Shown: positions 1 to 8,480 of the stretch, one piece after another
Layout of the letters: each line of letters begins with the position of its first letter
How positions within the stretch are numbered: position 1 is the stretch's first letter
Assembly: GCF_905475395.1 (NCBI RefSeq)
Contig: NC_058342.1
Coordinates: 2,463,501 to 2,527,500, forward strand
Reading direction: 5' to 3'
DNA from: Chrysoperla carnea
Taxonomy: Eukaryota; Arthropoda; Insecta; Neuroptera; Chrysopidae
Length of the DNA stretch: 64,000 nucleotides
Made by a program: the position numbers and the translations under genes
Notes under the pieces: generated by a model
Databases searched by the model: none
Told to the model about the DNA's origin: nothing
What the model saw: the letters and a program-made list of their open reading frames with translations, nothing else

Positions 1-835
1 AATAAGAGGACCAGCTAGAAATGCTGTCATTGCATGTGGACCCCTTCTTACTGGGAAACTATTGAAGAAATATTAGTAACTCATTTTACAGACAACCGAA
101 CTAGAGAATCAGTTCTTCAAAAATTAAATACTATTTATCAAATAAACAATTAAAATATTACTATACAGAAGTAGTTGATTTACTAACCGTTCGGTTAAGC
201 TCAATAGATCGAACAAAATCTCAAGAATTCATAAACGAAGTATACTTGAATATTGTTTTAAAATCCTTTACAGAAGGATTAGATCAAAATTGAGGGTACA
301 TCGTGAGATGTAAGCGACCAAAAACAATCAAGGAAGCGTTTGATATTAGTGTAGATGAAATTTCAATGCAACAATCTAATCAAGATAGATATAGAATCTC
401 TCGATCAAATGTAAATTTCAAACCGAGACAAATACAAAATAATTATCCCCGAAACAATAGTGTTCTTACACACAATTTTGTAAATGATTATAAAATACCC
501 AACTTTTCAACGAAATGTATACAATTTCGACCAGAACAATCATTTCAAAATAAGACATTTAATAATCTGATTCATTATCGCCCCTTACAGTATAATCAAC
601 CGACTTGGTATCAAAATTATTTTCAACCCGAACAAAGTCGATTTAACAGTTCACCAACTTATAGATCACAACTATCCAGTACTGGACCTATGAATATTTC
701 GAGTGGAAATACCAAACAATCATTTCATCAAATTAATAATATTACCGCTTATGATAACGTCAAAAATTGTCAAAATAACCCAGATGATAGTTATCTAAGT
801 GACCAATAGTATGCATATGATACTAATGCCTACAA
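1..835 (+). pseudogene. gag: errantivirus-like Ty3 gag remnant
   Basis: Gag remnant of a Ty3/mdg4 (gypsy-type) retrotransposon, entering from the left edge of the window. The first 300 bases read as gag only across frame changes (segments around 80-290 resemble the helical errantivirus capsid region). An open stretch from 303 to 809 encodes 168 residues that are rich in Asn, Gln, Ser and Pro, as in the C-terminal gag tail of this group. No CCHC zinc knuckle is visible, which is usual for errantivirus gag. The next recognisable coding sequence is the end of RNase H, so protease and nearly all of the reverse transcriptase are missing. The assignment is by motif recognition and by its position upstream of an integrase of the same group. 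Confidence 0.5.
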
Positions 836-884
836 CTCTATTTCATTTGATAAAAATCCTAAAATTCCTAAAAAAGAACAGTCA

Positions 885-1020
885 GAAACTTTAGATGTAC
901 CTGTTGATGACCAAAATTTTACAAGGTGGAAAATAAAGTTATTCGAAAATAACTTTAATATATACCATGAACCTGTTAAGAGAAACACTAATGTAGACAC
1001 AATATCTAGAGTTCAAATAA
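885..1020 (+). pseudogene. pol: C-terminal end of Ty3 RNase H, fused after gag
   Basis: A short reading frame here matches the last part of Ty3 RNase H: a tryptophan-containing strand (FTRWKIKLFENNFNIYHEP) followed by the typical terminal motif with Asn, Val, Asp and Ser-Arg (NTNVDTISR). In an intact element about 2 kb of protease and reverse transcriptase would lie between gag and this point; here only about 50-80 bases separate them. I infer a large internal deletion. The integrase starts a few hundred bases downstream, in the normal order. Confidence 0.5.
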
Positions 1021-1289
1021 ACAGTTTAAATAGCAATAGTACTCAACCGAAGAAAACCTTAACCGCGATATAAAAGTATCCAAACGAGCATTAAATATCT
1101 TTTCACAACAAATAATAATTAAATTAGGACCAAAATATAAAAGAAAACTAACTAAATTATTTCTAACAAAAAAACATATTGTATTAACAATACCAAAAAT
1201 AGACGAATCCATAGCCATTAAAATTTTAAAGACAGAAATTGTTAACAATAAACAAAATGCTGTTTATACAAAAGACAAAATTTTCAAAA

Positions 1290-2270
1290 CACACATGTAA
1301 AACATTTCGATTTAAAATTAAATATCGTTCGGTGCACTCAATTCTTAAAGCATGTTGAAAACATTGTTGAAAACATTGATGAACAAATAAAACTCATAAA
1401 ACACTATCATGAATTATCAATCCCTCGCGTGATCGATAAGAAACTAAACCATCTTAGAAAACAATATTATTTTGACAATATGAAATCCAAAATTCAAAAA
1501 TACATAAATAATTGCGATATCCGTAAAGTAAAAAAAAATGACAGGAATACACGAAATATCAAATGGACACAAACAAAACCGGCAAATAAACCATTTGAAA
1601 TGTTACACATTGATATATTTCATTTAGATAGTACAAATATTCTAACTATCATAGATAAATTTTGTGAATATGGAGAAACTACGGTTATGAAAGCTAGAAA
1701 TTCTAAATATACTCTGGATAAACTTAAAAATTATTTATTAAGACACGGCATACCTGATCTCATAATTCATTATCTCGGCATGGAATTGGAAGGCAATGAA
1801 TATAAAGATTATCTGAATCTTTATAAAATTAGTAATCAAACTACTCGTGCAAGAAACTAAACCAGAAACTCAACAGTTCAGCGATATCATTCAACCTTTG
1901 TAGAATAATTAATAACTATATAAAAAACTACTAATAAAAACCTTACACTAGTAGAGCAATTAGATATGGCTTTATTAACTTATAATAATACCATGCCACA
2001 TTCAAGTACCAAGCTTACACCTTTCGAAGATATCGAGGAATCGTTAAAAGGAATCAGAGATAATGAAATTTTAAAACTTACCACAGATAATATACATTCA
2101 ACTTATGCTTATAAACATACTGAGAAAATACAAATTATAAAAGATTTAATTACGAAACAGAACGACAAACTAAAGCAAAAATTAGTCCGAAACAAAGATC
2201 CAATTGATACCCCACAATGGTGGATTCTATTAGAACTTGGGAAAATTGGACGAAAATTCACAGTTTAATT
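1290..2270 (+). pseudogene. pol: errantivirus-like Ty3 integrase remnant
   Basis: Integrase of the same Ty3/mdg4 element. The zinc-binding part lies at about 1380-1530; the second Cys of the HHCC pair appears replaced (NNCDIRKV, where C-x2-C is expected). The catalytic core starts near 1590 with the first Asp in MLHIDIFHLD, followed by the conserved ILTIIDKF strand. The region of the second Asp is altered (HYLGMEL), so the active site looks lost. Frame changes occur around 1860-1965. The C-terminal part (1966-2268) still carries a conserved YNNTMPHSSTKLTPF segment. A close relative lies at 24240-25345. No env follows. Confidence 0.7.
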
Positions 2271-2422
2271 CTTCGATATAGACCAATGTTTTTGAAATAT
2301 CGATGCCTAAAGATTTAGGGAAAATCACTTAAAATACACATATAATAAAAAATACATATATGTCGTTCATTTCATCACTGTAAATGTATTATAAATAATT
2401 ATTAGGATTAGGAAATAGTTTG

Positions 2423-2665
2423 AATGGAGGGGATGTGTCAAGTTTTGTATATTTGATATAAAATATAATTTTGAAGATAAAATATAATAGTGTATTATAA
2501 AAACATTGTTATAAAAAAGTCCATTTGTGTGCAAATTGTGTATTGATTTGTAAAATAATTATTTGTGAAGAAATAATAAAAAGTTTAATTAATAAACATT
2601 TTTCAATTAACAAGAATAAAGACATTAATATTTTAAACGTGAATTCTTTAAACGCGAAAATCACA
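2423..2665 (+). mobile_element. polypurine tract and probable 3' LTR
   Basis: A purine run (AATGGAGGGGATG, 2423-2435) downstream of the integrase looks like a polypurine tract. It is followed by an AT-rich segment starting TGTCAAG at about 2436, containing several AATAAA-type signals, and ending near 2665 in ATCACA. This fits a short 3' LTR (about 230 bp, TG to CA). The matching 5' LTR is outside the window, so the ends cannot be confirmed by comparison. Confidence 0.35.
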
Positions 2666-2770
2666 TGGTGGCCTAGTGGTATCAGTGAAAGACTTTGATT
2701 AGGAAGGTACCGGGTTCAAGTAGTGTCCCAGTATACACATTTTGTTTTTGTTTTTTTTTTTTTTTCTTTC
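2666..2770 (+). promoter_or_regulatory. tRNA-like pol III head (A box and B box) with T run
   Basis: TGGCCTAGTGG at 2669-2679 matches the RNA polymerase III A-box consensus. GGTTCAAGT at 2713-2721 matches the start of a B box, at the 33-base spacing usual for tRNAs. A long T-rich run (2742-2773) follows and could act as a pol III terminator. No complete tRNA cloverleaf can be drawn: acceptor and anticodon stems do not pair. It is best read as a tRNA-derived SINE or LINE head lying 100 bases upstream of a LINE ORF1. The first bases (TGGTGGCC) directly after a possible LTR end could also be read as a primer binding site, but no gag follows. Confidence 0.4.
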
Positions 2771-2817
2771 TTTTTAAATTTCTTCATAACATTTTTCGGC
2801 TTAAAAATAAAAACATA

Positions 2818-3440
2818 ATGTCAAACGCAGAAATTCTTGATGCAATTCGTGGCATTAAAAGTGATATAGCTAATATCAAAGCCGATATTAGTAATATAAA
2901 CGAGAAGATAAATGAAAGGATGGGTAAAATCTCAGAAAAACAAGATGCTATAAAAAAAAAAAAAATAGAAAGTTTGGAACAACGCATCGATGCTATTGAG
3001 TCGAGAAGTGTAAGGAATAATGTGATAATACATGGTATAGAAGTGAGGTAAGAGACTATCAAAGATATGGAAGGTAGAATTATAAAACTTATCGTTGATT
3101 ATTTGAAAATTGATTTCTCATTGAAGGACATTGATTTTGCTCATAGAATAGGCCCTAAGGGAAATAAAAGGCCAATATTGGTTGGATTATTTTCTGGTAG
3201 AATAAAAAGAGAGATTTTTGAAAAGAAGAACCAACTTCAAGGTACTTATATTTTCATCTCTGAAGATCTTCCATTAAAAATACGTGATGAAAGGAAAAAG
3301 AAAATACCGGTAATGTGAAGGTTCAGAGCCGAAGGTAAACACGCTATTCTAAAAAGAAATAAGCTCTTTGTCGAAGGAAAATTAATGGATGATGAAGAAA
3401 TTGGTACAAATGCTGCAAACACATTGAGTACTATGATATG
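2818..3440 (+). pseudogene. LINE ORF1 (coiled coil and RRM-like) remnant
   Basis: Start codon at 2818. The frame is continuous to about 3440 apart from two in-frame stops (TAA at 3049 and TGA at 3316); there is no frameshift. Residues 1-65 form a heptad-rich coiled coil (IKSDIANIKADISNINEKI), followed by the motif RNNVIIHGI typical of ORF1 proteins of insect non-LTR retrotransposons. Then come a domain containing FAHRIGPKGNKRPILV and a C-terminal segment with RAEGKHAILKRNKLFVEGK, as in L1-type ORF1 RNA-binding proteins. In the family this protein coats the element RNA. No ORF2 follows; an opposite-strand LINE tail abuts it. Confidence 0.65.
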
Positions 3441-3453
3441 ATGATGATGATGA
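3433..3453 (+). repeat. (ATG)n microsatellite, 3' tail of the minus-strand LINE
   Basis: ATG/GAT repeats. Read on the minus strand this is a (TCA)n run directly after the LINE C-terminal coding remnant, so it is probably the simple-repeat 3' tail of that LINE. Tails of this type are known for R4/Dong-like elements. Confidence 0.5.
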
Positions 3454-3745
3454 GGGTATCATTCTGTTTTCCCAAACGTTCATCAGGATGTTCCTCCAAT
3501 TTACTCTGTCTCTAGCCATGTGCACAATTTCACTGTTATTTAAGTTTTTTAAATCTAATCTATCCAGATAGCTTAAACCTTTTTTTCCCTCTGCTTTGAT
3601 TTTTTCCTCGAATTTTCCCGTCAAACATATCATCTTGGAACCATTCTTTCTGATTATGTGACTTAAGAATGAGAATTGCCTGCGAAGAACATTGTTTAAA
3701 AGTTCCTTTTTCACTTTCGCTTTTGTTGGGGCCGTCGCTAAAAGT
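3454..3745 (-). pseudogene. C-terminal end of a LINE reverse transcriptase
   Basis: On the minus strand, about 90 residues read like the region after the thumb in insect LINE ORF2 proteins: LRRQFSFLSHIIRKNGSKM, then a Gly/Lys-rich loop, a Leu-Asn segment, and ARDRVNWRNILMNVW. These correspond to the usual 'RQ..FLGHI.RK', 'GKR..GR' and 'A.DR..WR' signatures. It is heavily 5'-truncated: no palm domain is present. The element ends in a (TCA)n tail at 3433-3453. It lies tail-to-tail with the plus-strand ORF1 remnant and may have cut that one short. Confidence 0.6.
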
Positions 3746-4299
3746 TAATACAACTCTGTCCTTTTAAGAATAAATTAAATTAAGGTTTACGTAATTTAAG
3801 TTCATTTCATTACAAACATGTGGTTTTTTTTTGGGTGTTTTTTTTTTTTGTATGGGATAAACCAACCATTCTCGTAGAAAGTTTCGTTCAGTTAGCATAG
3901 TTTTTTCGTGCAAATAGCATTCAGTTGGAAAGTTTCGTTTAGAGAGATTCTAAACATTTCCACTAGTAAATTTCGGCTAGTAAGATTCGTTTAGTTTAGT
4001 GTTCAGAATTTTATATTTAGTGTAGTTAACAATCTAAAATTGAAAACATTTTACATATTAAAAGCCAGTGTGTTAATGGCGGGAAGTAACATCAAAAATA
4101 CGACACCCACGTGGTAAGATCTAAAAATTCCTTCGTCCCTAATTTTACCCAACCTTAAAGCGATATCTTGCAACGCGTTCGTCACCGGGAGTTGCAGGAA
4201 TATATGTAAGTTCATATTTTCATTTTCTATTATTTGGATTGTTAATTACTTCTCGTAACAGTCCATTAAAAATAAAAAATTGTATTGTATTTTATATCG
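3746..4299. other. no recognisable gene
   Basis: AT-rich sequence with T runs (3826-3850) and several short GTTAG/GTTTAG-type repeats (3880-4000). I see no coding signal or element boundary. Confidence 0.4.
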
Positions 4300-5011
4300 A
4301 AGGCAATAGGCCAAAACATTTTGGTCCTTACGACCCCAATTATAGTCAGAATTGGCATTTTTAGATCTAATTTAATAGTAGAAAATATTCTGTTTCTAAT
4401 TATTAGTTTAAATTTCGAATGGTTAGTATTTAAATGAAAATTAGTTAGAATTTCACAGCGTAGAAAATTCGCATTTAGAATAGTGATATATAGTATCAAT
4501 TTTCAAATGGTTTGTTTCTCTCATTTCAGGAAAAACTTATAGATTATTTAGATACATTTTCATGGTTTCGTAAATTAATTATTTATAATAAATATTATTG
4601 CATTAATTTCGTATTTGAAATTTGGATTTAAATGCTATTTTAAAAATATCTACAAAAATAATATACCATTTCATAATTATTTTGCCCAATAATATTGAAA
4701 AATAAGTTAGATTTATAATCACAATATTTTATATTACATAAAAATTTGTTTTTTTTTTTTTTAATGTAATTACAATTTTATTTTTATTTAAATAAGAATC
4801 CTTTGGGAATTTCAATAGTTGTAAATAAATATTTTATTGAAGTTCATGGTTGGTTCTGTTTATAAAAAATAAAAACATAGGTACACTTGATTTCTCTATT
4901 ACACCTGTAGTCAACATTCCTTCATTATTATTTATTTGAGTCTAAGCATTTTGTTTATTTAAAACTTTATTTGGTAGAAAAATAATTGTAGCATATTCAA
5001 ATAAATTCAAA
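4300..5011 (+). mobile_element. 5' flank/LTR and leader of BEL/Pao copy A
   Basis: This AT-rich stretch is homologous by eye to 28735-29399, with many shared segments, such as TTTCAAATGGTTTGTT and TTGTAGCATATTCAAATAAA, just before the gag start. Both stretches precede a BEL/Pao gag, so this is the LTR and/or leader of that family. The exact LTR ends are not visible because neither copy has a second LTR in the window. TTTGGTAGAAAAATAATTG at about 4969 sits where a primer binding site is expected. Confidence 0.45.
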
Positions 5012-5590
5012 ATGCCGACCGATGAGCAATTAACAACTCAATTAAAAGTGTTGCGTGCTGAACAACTGCAATTGTTCACACGTCTTCAAAATTTGTATAC
5101 GAAAAGTAAAAAAGTCGCCAATCCTATAAATTTAAAAAATTAGATTAAAAACACTTTCTCAAACAAAAGATAGGTTTGAAACAATTGTTCGGGAAATAAA
5201 TCAAATAGAATTGACTTTAGATGAAAATTTCAATCCTGATTTTTCGACGATAGATTCCTTTGATGAAATTCTTTGTAACATTCAAAGTGTGGCTGATTTG
5301 ATTTCTGAGCCCGCAACTGCGACTTCTAGTTCTAGGCCAACGAATAAGGCAGGTTCTAGTGGGTTTTCAGCTAAAAGTATATCACGATTACCAAGAATTC
5401 CATTACCAGTTTTTGGTGGTGATATTAAAGAATGGCCTTCTTATTTTGAATTGTTCAAGTCTTTAATTGACGAAAATCAGGAACTGAAAACCGTAGATAA
5501 GGTTCATTATTTATTCGGTAGTTTATCTGGTACTGCAAAGAATATTTGTGGTGGATTAACTCCACCTGAAAGTAATTATTCAACAGTGTA
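5012..5590 (+). pseudogene. gag: BEL/Pao gag, truncated (copy A)
   Basis: Gag of a BEL/Pao LTR retrotransposon. The ATG at 5012 begins MPTDEQLTTQLKVLRAEQ; a stop near 5142 and a frame change separate this from the main frame, which is open from 5211. That frame carries the signature of the BEL/Pao capsid region (DUF1759 type): LPRIPLPVFGGDIKEWPSYF, then FKSLIDENQELKTVDKVHYL and GTAKNICGGL. Reading stops at 5590, where a minisatellite begins, so about three quarters of the element is missing. Copy B at 29400 extends further and shows what is lost. Confidence 0.7.
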
Positions 5591-5656
5591 AAAATTTTCT
5601 TAATAAATTATTTTAACTTTTAACTATATATGTGAAAATTTTCTTAATAAATATTT
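5591..5656 (+). repeat. 43-44 bp minisatellite, left part
   Basis: About 1.5 units of a repeat of the form ATTTTAATTTTTAACTATAT plus ATGTAAAAATTTTCTTAATA and three or four further bases. The same array resumes at 13507, so the Ty3 element E1 inserted inside it. The first unit overlaps the end of the truncated BEL gag. Confidence 0.75.
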
Positions 5657-6891
5657 TGTTACGATGTAACCGTTCATTAGTGTGAAGTTGTCTTTATATT
5701 CAACCATCTTGTGGTTAACACTAGCCTTCATATAGTTATTGGTCAATTAAACGTCAAAAATGTTAGGGTTTTTTTGTTCTTTTAAATAAATGTAGTGGGG
5801 AGAAAAATTTCATTAGATGGTTAAAAATAGAGAGACGACGCGCTCTTCTCTGGTGGACGGTCTCAGCGAACATATCACTGACATGCTAGGGGGATAATAC
5901 AATATGGCTTAGCAGATCACAACGTGGTTTGGTGTGTTAAAAAATAAAATAAATGGATTTTATATACTATGGTAAAACGTACTGTAAAATGAATATGAAT
6001 ACGATGTCTTGAAGGTACTGTAAATCTTTTCTTTTATTTGGCCGTGCTTGCATTGTTTATCGATCAATCCACGCTATGTCGAGGTAATTTTTAAATAATT
6101 TTTAAGTCGATACATACGTATCCATCGGTCCAAGGATGTTGCGAAATTGTTGTTTTTTTTTTTTAGATTCACAGCGCGAAAAGACGCTTAAATTATTTGT
6201 AATAATTACTTAAACACATTTTCAAGAAAAATCTAACACGTTCATTTAATGATGTTTTGTATGTTTGTGTCGCGGTTTTGCAACGGCAAACGTGTTAATC
6301 GTTTCGTTATTATACACTCTAGATTTTGTTAATAAATTTAGGTCGGTATATATTTTTTTAGTAAATTGTTAAAGTTTAATATGCGGTCAAGATTGTCGTA
6401 ACTTACCGTAAACGTAACATGTCGAGTCAGACCCATTAGTGGGGTTTATTAAAATAGTTTTGAAGATTATGTTATTAGAGTAGTTGATTATAACTTTGTA
6501 CATTAAGTTCGTGTAAAAATTGTTAATGCTTCATTATTATACGCGTTTCGATGTTGTGAATAAATTGTTACCGATCAAAATTAGTGGTACTTTATGATAC
6601 CTTTTTCAGATGTTGGCGATGTTGAGGTTGGCCTACATTGATGCATATTGGGGTTCCTTGACAAGGAATTAGATCAGCGATTAAACCCTCTGGGGATGGT
6701 TTTGGGTTCTATTACTCAATACCCTGCTTTGGGCCCGTTTTAACATCTGGTACTCGCTTATAATGTCGCTCAAACTCTGATTAATTAATTAATTAGTAAT
6801 CGTTTTCACCGCCTACAACACTTAATCAAATATAGTTTTATATCTCACAATTTCTTATATCTTAACCCCAGTCAAATTTATTTTCACTACA
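5657..6891 (+). mobile_element. 5' LTR of Ty3 element E1
   Basis: A 1,235 bp direct repeat of 11807-13506, beginning TGTTACGATGTAA and ending TTTTCACTACA (TG...CA). The two copies are nearly identical over most of their length; the exception is an internal tandem repeat present once here (6305-6531) and three times in the 3' LTR. It is flanked by a likely 4 bp target duplication (ATTT at 5653-5656 and 13507-13510). It is followed at once by a primer-binding-site-like sequence. Confidence 0.9.
6305..6531 (+). repeat. single unit of the LTR tandem repeat
   Basis: A 227 bp unit running from CGTTATTATACACTCTAGAT to the next CATTATTATACGCG. The corresponding region of the 3' LTR (12454-13146) holds three diverged units. 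The start of this unit matches the first unit there and its end matches the third, as expected from loss of two units by recombination between repeats. Confidence 0.8.
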
Positions 6892-6912
6892 TTTGGTAGC
6901 AAGCAGAAAAAA
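6892..6912 (+). other. primer binding site region of E1
   Basis: TTTGGTAGCAAGCAG directly follows the 5' LTR end. The related element E2 has TTTGGCAGCGAGC at the same place and E3 has CTTGGTAGCGAGAACG, which supports a tRNA primer site starting TGG. I cannot assign the tRNA without a search. Confidence 0.65.
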
Positions 6913-7103
6913 ATATGCATCAGTGGGTGCAACGTTGTCTCGTGTAGATTTTCTTTAATAATTTGCTATATATAAATGTTTTGAGTTTATTTTGCTTTTA
7001 CTTAACGCTTTGTTTATTTTTTTTATGAGGAAAAATTACATGGGTGGAGAATAGTACATAAAAAAAAAAAATTCGTTAGATAAGTCAACCAAAGGGAATC
7101 AAG

Positions 7104-8480
7104 ATGCCGGAATCAGCAAATGTTAGTATCGATGGAGAAACACGGAGATCTGTCACAGCAGTAACATTATTATTGGTTACTCAAAAGTTAGACACGCTAG
7201 TGGATTGCGTAAACCGGCTGACAGAAAATGTATCACAACAAACCAGCAATGTTTCTAAGATGAGTATTAAACATAGTTGTTCTTCTAACCTCGAAAATTC
7301 TTTAATTCGGACTTATCTACTCGCGTGCCAGTATTAAATATTCTTATTTCGACTTCCATAGTAGATTTCTGTATGGAAGTCGAGGATTTAATGACATTAA
7401 ATGTTCTTAAACAAGATATGATTTTAAAGTTTCTTACCTCAAAAATGTCGCCTGACTCTAGACAACTATGGGCTTCATTTATCATACAAGATTTGTCGTG
7501 GGTCGTTATTAGGCAGAGACTTTTGGCGTTGTTGTCCTCATCTGAGCTTCACCAATTGGTGGACAAAAATATTCGTAGAAAACAGAGTGTAAACGAAAAG
7601 TTTTTCACTTTCGCTTCCGATATTCGGAGGTACGCAAGGATACTCTGTCCTAAACTTAGTCCCGTTGAAGTTATTGAAATCATATTTTCACATTTGAATC
7701 ATTCAACCTTTGATCTCTTAAAGCTGTACCCTCAACCTAATAGCTATGATGAGTTAGAGAAACTCTGCGTTAAGGTTGAAGAAATTCAATCTCGCGTCAT
7801 TTGTCTCAAAAATCTGTTGAGATTTGTCTCAAAATTCTGAGCAGCCAAGTTTAAGTCCGTCCGTCTCTAATCCGTTAGGTCACACCCAGTTTGAATCGAA
7901 TGGTGTGCCAAAGGTCGAAGCTTTATTACGGTCGACTACAGATTCGTCTGCTTTACATGCCCAACCGGTCACGTGTAATTCTCATGAATGCACCTTTACT
8001 AATTTAAATTCATATTCGTCTCCGAACAGAAATTCGGTTCTCGACGGTAACGCCCCTCAGGCTATGTGTAGTTTTGAATGCTGCACCTTAAAGGGACATA
8101 ATTGCCCAAATAGGGTTCCGAACATGGTTTCGGCCCATACTTCAAACGCAAATTTGGTCTGTGGATCTGGCTACGGTTATTCTTGCGATCAAGGTAACTC
8201 ACAATTTTCGACTTCAGGTATTAATAAATCCAATTCATATGCTAATTGTAATCATAATTCTAATAATTCATAATCAAGTAATCGTCGGGTACTCACTTGT
8301 AGCTACTGTAAATTTAGAGGGCATCATATTTCAGAATACCGTAGAAGAAGGTATAATAATTCGCGTTTTTCGAATTCTAGGGTATCTAACCAGAATTCTT
8401 CCGTCGCAAATCAGAATCGTGAGCCCTTGGATCGCAATGTTTCTTTTGCCAGCTCCAATACACCGAATCCAAAAAACTAA
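7104..8480 (+). pseudogene. gag: Ty3 element E1 gag
   Basis: Gag polyprotein of E1, starting at ATG 7104 about 210 bases after the primer site. It is broken by frame changes near 7325 and near 7815 (the second at a short duplication of TTTGTCTCAAAA) and by an in-frame TAA at 8274. The capsid-like part (7325-7800) includes FFTFASDIRRYARILCPKL, alignable with E2. The distal part has a CCHC zinc knuckle at 8298-8339 whose final Cys is Tyr (CSYCKFRGHHISEY); E2 keeps the Cys (CAYCKASDHHISDC). The frame ends at TAA 8478, directly after the slippery sequence A AAA AAC. Confidence 0.8.
8471..8480 (+). promoter_or_regulatory. -1 frameshift heptamer A AAA AAC before gag stop
   Basis: In the gag frame the codons are CCA AAA AAC TAA (8469-8480). 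A AAA AAC is a classical -1 ribosomal slippery heptamer (X XXY YYZ). The pol frame, which contains protease, lies exactly in -1 and is open across this point. E2 has the same heptamer and stop at 18802-18793 on the minus strand although the flanking sequence differs. I did not establish a downstream pseudoknot. Confidence 0.65.

Noticed and set aside
2666..2740. A genuine tRNA gene
   Set aside because: Only A and B boxes fit; acceptor and anticodon stems do not pair.
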